From the NCBI GenBank assembly GCA_002794035.1, contig PCXQ01000006.1, forward strand, positions 26,302 through 90,301: a DNA stretch of 64,000 nt, read 5' to 3'. The notes under the pieces were generated by a model. The model worked only from the letters and a program-made list of their open reading frames with translations. It ran no database searches and was not told the DNA's origin. Of this stretch, positions 30,466 through 39,083 are shown piece after piece. Every line of letters starts with the position of its first letter. Position 1 is the first letter of the stretch. The position numbers and the translations under genes were made by a program. The stretch comes from Candidatus Yanofskybacteria bacterium CG10_big_fil_rev_8_21_14_0_10_36_16. GTDB lineage: Bacteria > Patescibacteria > Paceibacteria > 2-02-FULL-40-12 > IGHO2-01-FULL-4-A.

Positions 30466-32256
30466 TTGCCCTATAAACAACCCACGTATCTAATAAGTGA
30501 GATAACAAAAAGGGGGCTCATAGCGCCCGAGGTTATTAGCATAGCAGAAACAGAAGCTGTTGAAGAAAACAAAGATTTAGGACAAATACTTGTTGAAAAA
30601 GAAGCTATTGATGATGACAATCTAGCAAAGTTAAAATCTGAAATATATCAACTCCCAATCGTTAATCTTCCTTCTGTTGAAGTCAAAAAAGAAGTAGCTC
30701 AATTAATTTCTGCTGATGTTATGGAATTTTACCAGATAATCCCTTTTGCTATTGAAGGCGATATTTTAAAAGTTGCGATAGTAAACCCTGAAGACATAGA
30801 TGCTCTTGAGGCATTAAAATTCATAGCAGCGGAAAAAGAGCTAACTACCGAGAAATACATAATAACATACAAGGATTTTGAAAACTTAAAAAGAAATTTA
30901 AGACCACTATCACGAGAAGTAGGCAAAGCCCTAGAATCATTCTCCCAAGAAACATCAAAAAAGGAGCTGGAGTTGGAAAAAGGAGGAGGTCTTGATGAAA
31001 TCACCGTGGATGCTCCGGTAAGCAGGATAGTAGCAGCTATTGTAAAACATGCCGTTGATACAAGAGCATCAGACATACACGTAGAACCTTTTGAGGAAAG
31101 CGTACGGTTAAGATTTAGAATTGATGGTGTTATGCAAATAATGCTATCTTTGCCAAAAAATCTTTTAGCACCGGTTGTGACTAGAATTAAAATATTATCT
31201 GAAATGAAAATAGATGAGACTCGCATACCTCAAGACGGCCGTTTCTCCACAGCTCTAGGAGATAGAAAGATAGACTTTCGTGTGTCAACAATACCAACAA
31301 GGAACGGAGAAAAAACCGTTATGAGAATTTTAGACCCGCTAGTGGGAGATATAAACCTAACGGAGCTTGGACTTGAAGGCCGCTCCCTAAAATTAGTAAG
31401 AGAAAACATAAACAAACCATTTGGTTCTATATTAATAACAGGTCCTACAGGATCAGGAAAATCAACGACTCTTGCAGCAATATTAAGAGAAATAAACGAT
31501 GAGGGCATTAACATCATAACCCTTGAAAACCCTATTGAATATTATGTAGAGGGCGTAAACCAATCTCAAATTCATGAAGAAGTAGGTTATACCTTCGCAT
31601 CAGGTCTTAGACACATATTAAGGCAAGACCCAGATATAATAATGGTAGGTGAGATACGTGATGGTGAGACGGCTAATCTGGCAATTCAATCTGCCCTTAC
31701 CGGTCACTTAGTATTGTCAACACTCCACACAAATGACACAATAGGCATAATACCCAGATTGGTAAACATGGGTGTTGAGCCATACCTTGTGGCCCCAACC
31801 TTAAACATAGGGCTTGCTCAGCGTCTTTTAAGAAAGTTATGCGATCAATGCAAAGCAGAAACAAAAGCTACTTCTTCTGAAGCCGAAATTATTAAACGAG
31901 CGCTTAAAAATATGCCAGAAGATGAGAAGAAAGATTTACAACAAGACAATTTCAAAATCTATAAAGCAGGCGAAGGATGCAAAGAATGCGGAGGCAAGGC
32001 ATACAAAGGACGAATCGCCATATTTGAAACTCTTGAAATGACTGACCAGCTTGAAAAAATTATACTTGGAAAAATTTCAGAGCAAGCTTTTCGTGAAGAA
32101 GCTAAAAGACAAGGAATGATATCGGTGTTCCAAGATGGCATAAGAAAAGTCCTTCATGGCGTATCTTCCCTAGAAGAATTATTCACAGTAGCTCAAGAAG
32201 GACAAGAGAGCAGTGATAAAAATGAAAAAGAAATAACTAAAAATAATATAAATTAG
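30466..32256 (+). CDS. pilB: Type IV pilus extension ATPase PilB
   Basis: The 596-residue enzyme has an N-terminal MshEN-type domain (GLIAPEVISIAETEAVEENKD to about residue 145), absent from the REC-PilB of locus A. The motor part has ASDIHVEPFE, Walker A GPTGSGKSTT near residue 326, Asp box ITLENPIEYY, Walker B IIMVGEIRDGE and His box HTNDTIGI. Two cysteine pairs (CDQC, CKEC) give a zinc site. The TTG at 30466 is certain because TAA comes directly before it in frame. MshEN domains can bind cyclic-di-GMP in other bacteria; this is not shown here. Confidence 0.93.
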   Translation: MPYKQPTYLISEITKRGLIAPEVISIAETEAVEENKDLGQILVEKEAIDDDNLAKLKSEIYQLPIVNLPSVEVKKEVAQLISADVMEFYQIIPFAIEGDILKVAIVNPEDIDALEALKFIAAEKELTTEKYIITYKDFENLKRNLRPLSREVGKALESFSQETSKKELELEKGGGLDEITVDAPVSRIVAAIVKHAVDTRASDIHVEPFEESVRLRFRIDGVMQIMLSLPKNLLAPVVTRIKILSEMKIDETRIPQDGRFSTALGDRKIDFRVSTIPTRNGEKTVMRILDPLVGDINLTELGLEGRSLKLVRENINKPFGSILITGPTGSGKSTTLAAILREINDEGINIITLENPIEYYVEGVNQSQIHEEVGYTFASGLRHILRQDPDIIMVGEIRDGETANLAIQSALTGHLVLSTLHTNDTIGIIPRLVNMGVEPYLVAPTLNIGLAQRLLRKLCDQCKAETKATSSEAEIIKRALKNMPEDEKKDLQQDNFKIYKAGEGCKECGGKAYKGRIAIFETLEMTDQLEKIILGKISEQAFREEAKRQGMISVFQDGIRKVLHGVSSLEELFTVAQEGQESSDKNEKEITKNNIN

Positions 32257-32269
32257 AGGTTTGCAATTA

Positions 32270-32357
32270 AACATCAATTCCAGTTAAAAACTCCCGATGC
32301 CTTGCATCGAGAATCCTCGATAATTAAATCAAGGAACTCGAAAAATTTATTGGGATT
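32270..32357 (+). repeat. Headed three-stem element, copy 3 (before pilT)
   Basis: It has the same header as copy 1 (AACATCAATTCCAGTTAA) and the same fold. The loop of the first hairpin is changed (GATGC-ctt-GCATC) and the lower stem of the second is changed on both sides (AATT/AATT), so pairing is kept. This compensatory change supports a selected structure. Confidence 0.7.
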
Positions 32358-32365
32358 CCAACACA

Positions 32366-33436
32366 GTGGACTACCAAAAACAAATAAATGACTTGTTAAT
32401 GGAAACAGCCCAAAAAAATGGGTCTGATTTGCATTTATCGCCTGGATATTATCCAACAGTTAGAATTGATGGCCGACTTATACCACTAACTGATTACAAG
32501 GTTTTAGATTCCCAAACACTGGAAAGCATGGCTTTTAGCATAATAGATGATTTTAAGAAAGACAGATTTAAAACAGAAAAAGAGCTTGATTTTACATACG
32601 AACTAAAAGGGCGAATAAGATTTAGATCTAACTTTTATTTAACCAGAGGAAAAATAGCAGCTGCATTCAGGCTTATTCCTACTGAGATTAAAACTTTGGA
32701 GGAGTTAAGACTTCCGCCTATTCTAAAGATTTTTAGTAAGCTATCTCAAGGTTTTGTTCTTATTGTCGGACCAAACGGTCACGGGAAAACGACAACCTTG
32801 GCGGCACTAATAGATTCAATCAACAAAGAAAGGGCTGAAAAAATAGTTACCATAGAAGACCCGATTGAATATGTGTACACTCCCGACAAATGTATAATAG
32901 ACCAAAGAGAGCTAGGTCAGGACACGCTTTCATTCGGTAAAGCACTTAGATCAACTTTTAGAGAAAACGTAAACGTAATTATGGTAGGTGAGATGAGGGA
33001 TTACGAAACAATGAGCGCAGCTGTAACAGCAGCTGAGACAGGGCACTTGGTATTTGGCACTCTTCACACCAATAATGCAGCTCAAACAATTCAAAGAATT
33101 GTTGATACTTTTCCGCCCTCACAACAAGCACAGGTAATAGCACAGTTAGCAAATACTATCTCAGGAATTGTTTCTCAAAGATTAATACCTAGGATCAAAG
33201 GAGGTCAGATCCCGGCAGTAGAAGTTTTAATAGCAAATTCTGCAGTAAGAACTTTGATAAGAGAAAGAAAATTCCAACAGTTAAACCTTGTAATAGATAC
33301 GAGTTTTGAGAGCGGAATGATATCTTTGAACAGATATCTTGCGAATCTTGTAAAGAATAAGGAAGTATCAAAAGAACAGGCAGAATTCTTCTCATTAAAC
33401 CCAGAAGAATTAAAAGAATTAATGAAAAACTATTAA
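32366..33436 (+). CDS. pilT: Pilus retraction ATPase PilT
   Basis: PilT depolymerises pili by ATP hydrolysis. The 356-residue length is standard. It starts with the PAS-like N-domain (GSDLHLSPGYYPTVRIDGRL), then Walker A in the variant form GPNGHGKTTT near residue 135 (usually GPTGSGKSTT), Asp box VTIEDPIEYV, Walker B VIMVGEMRDYE and His box FGTLHTNNAAQTIQRIVD. No tetracysteine motif is present, as expected. GTG start. The Walker variant still keeps the catalytic Lys and Thr. Confidence 0.92.
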   Translation: MDYQKQINDLLMETAQKNGSDLHLSPGYYPTVRIDGRLIPLTDYKVLDSQTLESMAFSIIDDFKKDRFKTEKELDFTYELKGRIRFRSNFYLTRGKIAAAFRLIPTEIKTLEELRLPPILKIFSKLSQGFVLIVGPNGHGKTTTLAALIDSINKERAEKIVTIEDPIEYVYTPDKCIIDQRELGQDTLSFGKALRSTFRENVNVIMVGEMRDYETMSAAVTAAETGHLVFGTLHTNNAAQTIQRIVDTFPPSQQAQVIAQLANTISGIVSQRLIPRIKGGQIPAVEVLIANSAVRTLIRERKFQQLNLVIDTSFESGMISLNRYLANLVKNKEVSKEQAEFFSLNPEELKELMKNY

Positions 33437-33464
33437 AACTTATAAATAGTTTCTAAGTTTATAA

Positions 33465-34679
33465 ATGGCAGAGTTTATTTACCAAGCAAAAAATCCAGCT
33501 GGTGAAACAGTTGAAGGGAAAATAGACGCACCGTCAGAAAATGACGCCGTTAATTTTTTGCATGAAAGAAATTTTGTAATATTAAGCCTTGAAGAAGCAC
33601 AAAAGAATATATTCAGCATAGACATTTCATCTCTATTTGAGCAGGCAAATACCAAAGACATCGTTATATTCACGAGGCAGCTAGCTACTCTACTAGGAGC
33701 TGATGTACCCTTAGTTGAAGGCATAAAAACAATAGCAAGGCAAACAGAAAAAGAATCATTTAAAAAAATAATAAATGCCGTAGCTGCATCTGTCGAAGGA
33801 GGCGCAGCATTATCGGCTGCCTTATCTGAATTTGGTGATATTTTTTCTGATTTTTACATCAGCTTGGTAAAAGCAGGTGAAGTTTCAGGCAAACTTAATG
33901 AAACCCTTAATTATCTAGCGGATTACCTTGAAAGAAAGGAAGGTATCAGCTCAACCATTCGAGGAGCAATGGCATATCCTGTTTTTGTTCTTATTGCCCT
34001 TGTTATTGTAATGATAATAATGATGATATGGGTTTTACCGCAACTATTGGCCATTATCAGTGATGCAGGGGTTAAAGAAATTCCCTTTACTACCAGGGTT
34101 ATAATATTCACAACAGAATTTTTTAATAAATACATATTACTAATCGCCTTAGGAGCAATAATGGCTGGAATGGGCCTTTTTAGTTATTTAAAAACACCAG
34201 GGGGCAAGGTTTGGTTTGATGGATTTAAAATTTCAATTCCAAGACTCGGAAGCATAATAAAAAGCTTTTATATCTCACGTTTCGCAGAAACCTTATCAAC
34301 ACTAATTAAAGCAGGAGTACCAATATTAAGATCGTTACAGGTAACAGGAGATGTTGTCGGAAATTCGATTTACAAGGAATCTATAATGGAGGCTCATGAA
34401 AGCATAAAAACAGGAGGAACAATGTCTGAGGTATTCCAAAAATACCCCAATGAATTTCCGACATTAGTTACATCAATGTTATCCATTGGAGAAAAAACTG
34501 GAAGAACTGATTTTATGCTTGAAAACATATTTAATTTTTACAAAAAAGAAACCGAAAACAGCATAAACAGTTTATCTCAACTTCTTGAACCTGTAATGAT
34601 TATGATTCTAGGTATAGGTGTAGCATTTTTGGTTTCGGGTATACTTTTGCCTATATACAGCTTGGTTGGATCAAATTAA
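33465..34679 (+). CDS. pilC: Type IV pilus platform protein PilC (locus B)
   Basis: The 404-residue protein has a full N-terminal cytoplasmic domain (EFIYQAKNPAGETVEGKI) and two GspF repeats (FTRQLATLLGADVPLVEGI and FAETLSTLIKAGVPILRSL). Membrane helices are at VFVLIALVIVMIIMMIWVL, near residue 225 and at the end (MIMILGIGVAFLVSGILL). It follows pilT by 28 bases. The shorter paralogue in locus A lacks the N-terminal part. Confidence 0.94.
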   Translation: MAEFIYQAKNPAGETVEGKIDAPSENDAVNFLHERNFVILSLEEAQKNIFSIDISSLFEQANTKDIVIFTRQLATLLGADVPLVEGIKTIARQTEKESFKKIINAVAASVEGGAALSAALSEFGDIFSDFYISLVKAGEVSGKLNETLNYLADYLERKEGISSTIRGAMAYPVFVLIALVIVMIIMMIWVLPQLLAIISDAGVKEIPFTTRVIIFTTEFFNKYILLIALGAIMAGMGLFSYLKTPGGKVWFDGFKISIPRLGSIIKSFYISRFAETLSTLIKAGVPILRSLQVTGDVVGNSIYKESIMEAHESIKTGGTMSEVFQKYPNEFPTLVTSMLSIGEKTGRTDFMLENIFNFYKKETENSINSLSQLLEPVMIMILGIGVAFLVSGILLPIYSLVGSN

Positions 34680-34720
34680 AGTTAATTTTTACTTTTTTAA
34701 TATTTTATGTTTGATATTAA

Positions 34721-34731
34721 TGTTGATAACA
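34721..34731 (+). promoter_or_regulatory. TGTTGATAACA box upstream of the locus B prepilin
   Basis: This is an exact copy of the 11-mer at 28685. It is followed by TTGCTA and TATAAT 18 bases apart, a fair promoter. The remaining spacer to 34853 is AT-rich with a near-repeat AATTGTC. Confidence 0.35.
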
Positions 34732-34852
34732 TTCTTGCTAGTAACCTATGATATAAAATATAATTAAATTAAATAGCTATAATATTAATTACAGCTTAAA
34801 TTTTGTTTGACAGTTCGTTAGATAATAGTCGGATGTATCCGTCAATTGTCCA

Positions 34853-35515
34853 ATGTTAATTGTCAAATACCAATTCATCGTGTCGATTTTAAATAGTATA
34901 AAAAACCTTTTCGTTATAAGCCCAGACAGAAAGGGCCCCAAAGGTTTTACGTTGGTCGAGTTATTGGTTGTTATAGCCATCATTGGTATTTTGGCAACAT
35001 TGTTATTGCTTCAATTGGCTGTTGCCAGAGGTAAGGCTAGAGACGTTAAAAGAATTGCCGATGTTAACCAAGTTAGAACCGCTCTTGAATTGTGGTTCGA
35101 CGACAACGCAGCCCAATATCCAGCAACAATGGACTTGTATAGCGACATTGTTCCTAAATACATAGGACAATTACCACAAGATCCTCTTGCTGCTGGTGGT
35201 TGCAACACAGATGCAGGTGGCAATCCTAGGTATGATGGAACTGCAGTTGGTACTGTTAACTGTTACGGTTATGCTTACCACCCCGATGGTGTTGCTTCAG
35301 ATCCTATAAGATTCCAGGTATGGTCACAGCTTGAGCAATGGGCCCCTGCATTAGGTTCTGATGCTGACATTGACTCAACAGGTGCAGGTGTTAATGGTAA
35401 CCCTTGGCCAGCTGCTGGAGCAGGAGCAACAGTAGAGGGTGGTTTGGATGATGTTACTGCCAACTGTGACGACGCCACCCCTGGAGATTGCATATACGAC
35501 CAAGGAATTCTGTAA
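34853..35515 (+). CDS. Type IV prepilin, GspG/PilA-like
   Basis: The leader ends GPKGFTLVELLVVIAIIGIL, a strong class III signal with Glu at +5. The body has LAVARGKARDVKRIADVNQVRTALELWFDD, typical of the GspG-type alpha1 helix and turn, and TMDLYSDIVPKYIGQLPQDPL, with Cys residues in the C-terminal loop. The long leader (up to 31 residues) could be shortened with the GTG near 34879. It is 220 residues, directly followed by pilD, and is a candidate second major pilin. Confidence 0.82.
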   Translation: MLIVKYQFIVSILNSIKNLFVISPDRKGPKGFTLVELLVVIAIIGILATLLLLQLAVARGKARDVKRIADVNQVRTALELWFDDNAAQYPATMDLYSDIVPKYIGQLPQDPLAAGGCNTDAGGNPRYDGTAVGTVNCYGYAYHPDGVASDPIRFQVWSQLEQWAPALGSDADIDSTGAGVNGNPWPAAGAGATVEGGLDDVTANCDDATPGDCIYDQGIL

Positions 35516-35531
35516 AATACTCTTAGTTAGT

Positions 35532-36359
35532 GTGATACAAAACAGTATTATCTTATTCATAATCGGTACAGTAATAGGAAGCTTCCTAAATGTTCTCATT
35601 TATAGAATACCGATAGGCAAAGATTTCATTTCGGGCAGGTCATCCTGCCCGAAATGTTATAAAGTGATACCGTGGTACGGTCTTTTTCCGGTTTTTAGTT
35701 ATGTCTTTCAACGAGGAAAATGCTTGTTTTGCAAAGAAAAAATAAGCATTCAATATCCTGTCATTGAAACTATTTCAGGGCTGATTTTTGTTGGAACATC
35801 AATGTTTCTATACAGCCCTTTCTTATCAATACCCGATTTAACTTATTGGCTTTTTTATATTGCAATAATTGAAATAACATTATTACTATTTGTTATAGAC
35901 TTAAAACACTTCATACTCCCTGACTCACTGGTATTATCTCTTCTTGTTGCTTTCGGAGCTTATTACTTAACAACGCAAATTCTGGGAATATCTCCGGACT
36001 ATGTCCAATCCTCTCTAACTATCCAAAACAGACTCTTAGGAAGTCTAGTAATAGGCGGCGCTTTATTTCTGCTATGGTTTTTATCCAAGGGCAGGGCTCT
36101 GGGGTTTGGTGATGTAAAGTTAATGTCTGTGCTGGGTATAATTTTTGGCTTAAAAGGTGGTATAATAATATTTTACATGGCAATGTTTATCGGCTTAATT
36201 GTTGGCTTGTTTCTAATTTTTTTCAAACAGGCAGACCTAAAGACAAAAGTGCCATTCGGAACATTTATAGGATTGTCTGTCCTAACATACATATTTTTCT
36301 ATAATCAAATTATATCCTATGTTAATTTTTTAATACTAAGAGCGTTCACAACAGTATAG
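35532..36359 (+). CDS. pilD: Prepilin peptidase/N-methyltransferase PilD
   Basis: PilD cleaves class III leaders after Gly and methylates the new N-terminus, so it serves all prepilins in both loci. The GTG at 35532 lies 16 bases after the pilin stop; longer starts run into the pilin gene. The N-terminal domain has two cysteine pairs (CPKC, CLFC) for zinc. The aspartyl active sites are in FVIDLKHFILPDS and GFGDVKLM. Eight or so membrane helices are predicted. It is 275 residues, near the family norm. Confidence 0.93.
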   Translation: MIQNSIILFIIGTVIGSFLNVLIYRIPIGKDFISGRSSCPKCYKVIPWYGLFPVFSYVFQRGKCLFCKEKISIQYPVIETISGLIFVGTSMFLYSPFLSIPDLTYWLFYIAIIEITLLLFVIDLKHFILPDSLVLSLLVAFGAYYLTTQILGISPDYVQSSLTIQNRLLGSLVIGGALFLLWFLSKGRALGFGDVKLMSVLGIIFGLKGGIIIFYMAMFIGLIVGLFLIFFKQADLKTKVPFGTFIGLSVLTYIFFYNQIISYVNFLILRAFTTV

Positions 36360-36370
36360 TTTTATAACAA

Positions 36371-36820
36371 ATGGAGTATCAAACAAAAAATCAAAAGGTT
36401 TTATTTATCTCATCTTTAATATTGTTAATTGCTTCTTTAATATACTTAAATTTTAATAACTTAAAAAACCTAATAGAAAATCGGTTCAATCTTAGTTCCC
36501 CAATTTCATCCTCAAAAACTTCGGCACTAATCATCGATTATGGGAACGGCAGACAAAGAATGTTTGAAGGACCCGTAACAGACAACATGGATGTATTTGA
36601 AGCAATTCTTGCAGCAAAAAATGGGGGAGGTTTTAATATTTTATATCATGCCAACTCCAACAAAGAGCCCGTAGCAATTTCTTCCATAGATGAAATTGAA
36701 AGCGACCCCTTTGGAAAAAAATGGTATGTCTACATCAACAACAACCTCATTGAACAAGGATTTGATGCTTTGTCTTTATTAATAGAAACGGGGGATTTAA
36801 TTGTTTTAAAATACGAATAA
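36371..36820 (+). CDS. Membrane-anchored DUF4430-like protein
   Basis: The 149-residue product has an N-terminal helix (VLFISSLILLIASLIYLNF) and then a compact domain with MFEGPVTDNMDVFEAI, KKWYVYINN and GDLIVLKYE. This pattern resembles DUF4430/transcobalamin C-terminal-like beta-grasp domains. It lies between pilD and the second set of minor pilins, so a role in the pilus or at the surface is likely. Confidence 0.6.
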   Translation: MEYQTKNQKVLFISSLILLIASLIYLNFNNLKNLIENRFNLSSPISSSKTSALIIDYGNGRQRMFEGPVTDNMDVFEAILAAKNGGGFNILYHANSNKEPVAISSIDEIESDPFGKKWYVYINNNLIEQGFDALSLLIETGDLIVLKYE

Positions 36821-36831
36821 AATTATTTTAA

Positions 36832-37070
36832 AATCTTATCAAGACAAAGAAAAAATACACTTAAATTTAATTTCTTATTTATATAAAGACAACATAGAAC
36901 TCTATCAATCGATGGCTTGCCCCGTTTTTAAAAAAGGAAATGTTGCTAATAACCTTCGCCCACAAGTTGCCAAATTGATGAAGCTCGGTGTTAACAAAAT
37001 TTCATTTAAAAATATTCCTCCTTTTTAAAGAGCGGGTTTGCCTTGAAGTGAGATTTCTGATTGCTTTTGG
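36832..37070. pseudogene. Decayed prepilin-leader region
   Basis: This ~240-base stretch has no full gene. Near 37017-37055 one frame reads SSFLKSGFALK followed by stop, and the DNA TTTAAAGAGCGGGTTTGCCTTGAA resembles one arm of the prepilin palindrome. Another frame from 36912 gives a 38-codon ORF (MACPVFKKGNVANN). It looks like a decayed stub of the kind at 5664. Confidence 0.35.
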
Positions 37071-37093
37071 GGACTAATTTAAATTTATAAATT

Positions 37094-37708
37094 ATGTTAG
37101 GCAAATTATCAAAAATAAAACAACCTGCCTTATCTTTTATTTCCAGTAGGAAATATTTCGGGAATTCTAATTCGGGTTTTAGTTTGATTGAAGTATTGCT
37201 TGTTACTACTATTTTATCCATTTTATCAACGGTTTTAATTTTGACCTTTAGAAGTGATACATCTAATCAAGTATCGAGGATAAGGGCTGCGAAAGTAATA
37301 GCAACTGACATTAGAAGAATCCAATCATTGGCTCTTTCTACAACCTCTTATGATGGCGAAACAACATGCGGCTATGGCATGCTAAAACAAAATAGCAATA
37401 CTTATATTTTATATGCCGGACTATCTGGTGGTATAACATGTCAGTCCAAACCAAAAAATTATCAAGCTGGTATAGACAAAATAATTGAGGTTAAACAAAT
37501 AATTAACTCAAATCTTAAATTTCAAAACAATTTTAAAGACATATTTTTTAAACCACCTGACCCAATAGTATACTTCCAAAACACGCACAACATCAACGCC
37601 CAGCCCGAGGAAATAAAAATAATAAAAAAGAGTGAAAACACTTGCGCTCAATCACCTTGCACAATTGTTAAAGTTTATGTAAGTGGAAAAGTAGAAATAG
37701 TACCTTAA
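37094..37708 (+). CDS. Minor prepilin, GspH-like
   Basis: The 204-residue prepilin has leader ending NSGFSLIEVLLV (Ser for Thr at +2, Glu at +5), then a hydrophobic helix and an alpha-beta body. KVIATDIRRIQSLALSTT is typical of GspH/FimT pseudopilins, and TCGYGMLK and ITCQSK contain paired cysteines. It begins the second minor pilin operon. Its stop overlaps the next stub's start (TAATG). Confidence 0.8.
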   Translation: MLGKLSKIKQPALSFISSRKYFGNSNSGFSLIEVLLVTTILSILSTVLILTFRSDTSNQVSRIRAAKVIATDIRRIQSLALSTTSYDGETTCGYGMLKQNSNTYILYAGLSGGITCQSKPKNYQAGIDKIIEVKQIINSNLKFQNNFKDIFFKPPDPIVYFQNTHNINAQPEEIKIIKKSENTCAQSPCTIVKVYVSGKVEIVP

Positions 37709-37815
37709 TGCTTTATCTTCATAAAAAAAGGCTTAATTCATACAATCTGAAACCACTGGAAGATAGTGGTGGTTTTACCCCACTCTTGAACAGCTTGTTT
37801 CTACTATTCGTTTAA
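37708..37815 (+). pseudogene. Leader-only prepilin stub (35 codons)
   Basis: It starts on TAATG at the end of the previous gene. The product contains DSGGFTPLLNSLFLLFV and stops. The DNA around GGFT is an inverted repeat (GTGGTGG with CCCCAC). Its 3' half belongs to the 114-bp direct repeat described at 37774. It lies seven bases before the next prepilin gene. Confidence 0.55.
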
Positions 37816-37887
37816 TTAAAATATGAAATTTAAATTAATAAAGACATTGTTTAACAATGATTTTCCTTATTCAAGGGCGGGGTTTAC
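37774..37887 (+). repeat. 114-bp direct repeat, copy 1
   Basis: The segment runs from TTTACCCCACTCTTGAAC in the stub, through the spacer, to the GFT codons of the following prepilin. Copy 2 at 38477-38590 differs at one base. Both ends fall on TTTAC, the centre of the prepilin palindrome. Confidence 0.85.
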
Positions 37888-38374
37888 TCTGGTTGAAGTT
37901 GCAATATCAACCGTAATTTTGGGTATTTTTATGTCTGCACTTCTGTTTATTTTATCTTTAAGCATATCCAGTGCCACTACTGTAAAAAATAATTTTGTTG
38001 CAGCATTTTTGGCCCAAGAAGGTGTAGAACTAATGAACAATCTGAGACACGAAGACTGGATTCAAGGAAGAGAATTCGGGTCTTTTGGAAGTATTCTAGG
38101 TGCCGTAAGTGACGGTGAATACCGTATTCAATGGGACTCACTTGAACTCATGTCTCTAAACGGAAATCCACAATTACTAATTGATGATTCGACTGGATTG
38201 TATGGATACTCTGATGGAGGAATAGTTGGTGGAAATTCTGGTTTTTATAGAAAAGTAATAGTTGAAACTGTTGTTCCAGATATAGAAAAAAGGGTTACAG
38301 TAAGAATAGAATGGTCTGATGATGGAAATGCAAAACAAATAAACACGGAGTGGCATGCATTTAATTGGAAGTAA
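37823..38374 (+). CDS. Minor prepilin, PilV/GspI-like
   Basis: The 183-residue prepilin has the leader MKFKLIKTLFNNDFPYS followed by RAGFTLVEVAIST with Glu at +5. The body contains AAFLAQEGVELMNNLRHEDW, which matches PilV-type minor pilins (AQEG motif), and a C-terminal KRVTVRIEWSDDG strand. The leader is identical in sequence to that of the next prepilin, from the 114-bp repeat. Confidence 0.8.
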   Translation: MKFKLIKTLFNNDFPYSRAGFTLVEVAISTVILGIFMSALLFILSLSISSATTVKNNFVAAFLAQEGVELMNNLRHEDWIQGREFGSFGSILGAVSDGEYRIQWDSLELMSLNGNPQLLIDDSTGLYGYSDGGIVGGNSGFYRKVIVETVVPDIEKRVTVRIEWSDDGNAKQINTEWHAFNWK

Positions 38375-38413
38375 ACAATGACTAATTTTTGTTAATCAAT
38401 TTTTAAAAAACTA

Positions 38414-38518
38414 ATGCAATTAAAACCAACAAAACAATTATTTAATAGTACTTTTTCACTCTCCTCAAGAGCAAGGTTTACCCCACTCTTGAACAGCTCG
38501 TTTCTACTATTCGTTTAA
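38414..38518 (+). pseudogene. Leader-only prepilin stub (34 codons)
   Basis: MQLKPTKQLFNSTFSLSS continues RARFTPLLNSSFLLFV and stops. The processing Gly is replaced by Arg here (RF instead of GF), so a product could not be cleaved normally. TCAAGAG and CTCTTGA still form the ends of an inverted repeat. This suggests that the DNA palindrome lasts longer than the coding function. Confidence 0.55.
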
Positions 38519-38590
38519 TTAAAATATGAAATTTAAATTAATAAAGACATTGTTTAACAATGATTTTCCTTATTCAAGGGCGGGGTTTAC
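38477..38590 (+). repeat. 114-bp direct repeat, copy 2
   Basis: It matches 37774-37887 at 113 of 114 positions, including the full leader codons of the prepilin at 38526. The near identity implies a recent duplication or ongoing gene conversion. Confidence 0.85.
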
Positions 38591-39083
38591 CGTATTTGAA
38601 ATGTTAACTGCGGGCACAATATTTACCATTGCTCTTGTTGTTGTTACGGGGTCGTTTGTGCAATCTCTAAGAACAGAAAGGCGTGCCGATAATATAAAGA
38701 TAGTACAAGAAGATGCTCTGTTTGTTATGGAAGTTATAAGCAGAGAAATCAGGGTAGCTGAAATCCAAAATAGAACGGGTGATCCTGACTGCCCAGACGA
38801 TCAGCCAGCATTAGTGCTTTGCATAATTCACCCTGTAAATGGCGACATCGTATATTCAATTTCTAATAATCAAATACACAGGAACGTTAATGGTAAAGAC
38901 ACCATATTAAGTTCAGACAATATTGAGTTTACAAAACTAGAATTTTACCATTCAGGACTTGAAGCTGGTGATGGCTTGCAGCCCCGAATAACAATTTTAG
39001 CAACAGTAAAAAGCGTGGGTCCAAATGAAACTGTCGAAATAAAAGTACAAACAACAGTATCTCAAAGATTATTACAAAGCTAA
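38526..39083 (+). CDS. Minor prepilin, PilW/GspJ-like
   Basis: The 185-residue prepilin shares the leader of the previous gene up to RAGFT and then diverges completely (VFEMLTAGTIFTIALVVVT), keeping Glu at +5. The body has VQEDALFVMEVISREIRVAEI, typical of PilW/GspJ proteins. Its stop overlaps the next start (TAATGA). The abrupt switch at the GFT codons is the key oddity. Confidence 0.8.
   Translation: MKFKLIKTLFNNDFPYSRAGFTVFEMLTAGTIFTIALVVVTGSFVQSLRTERRADNIKIVQEDALFVMEVISREIRVAEIQNRTGDPDCPDDQPALVLCIIHPVNGDIVYSISNNQIHRNVNGKDTILSSDNIEFTKLEFYHSGLEAGDGLQPRITILATVKSVGPNETVEIKVQTTVSQRLLQS

Noticed and set aside
36912..37028. 38-codon ORF as a real gene
   Set aside because: There is no ribosome site, and the area contains a decayed prepilin leader in another frame; the ORF can arise by chance.
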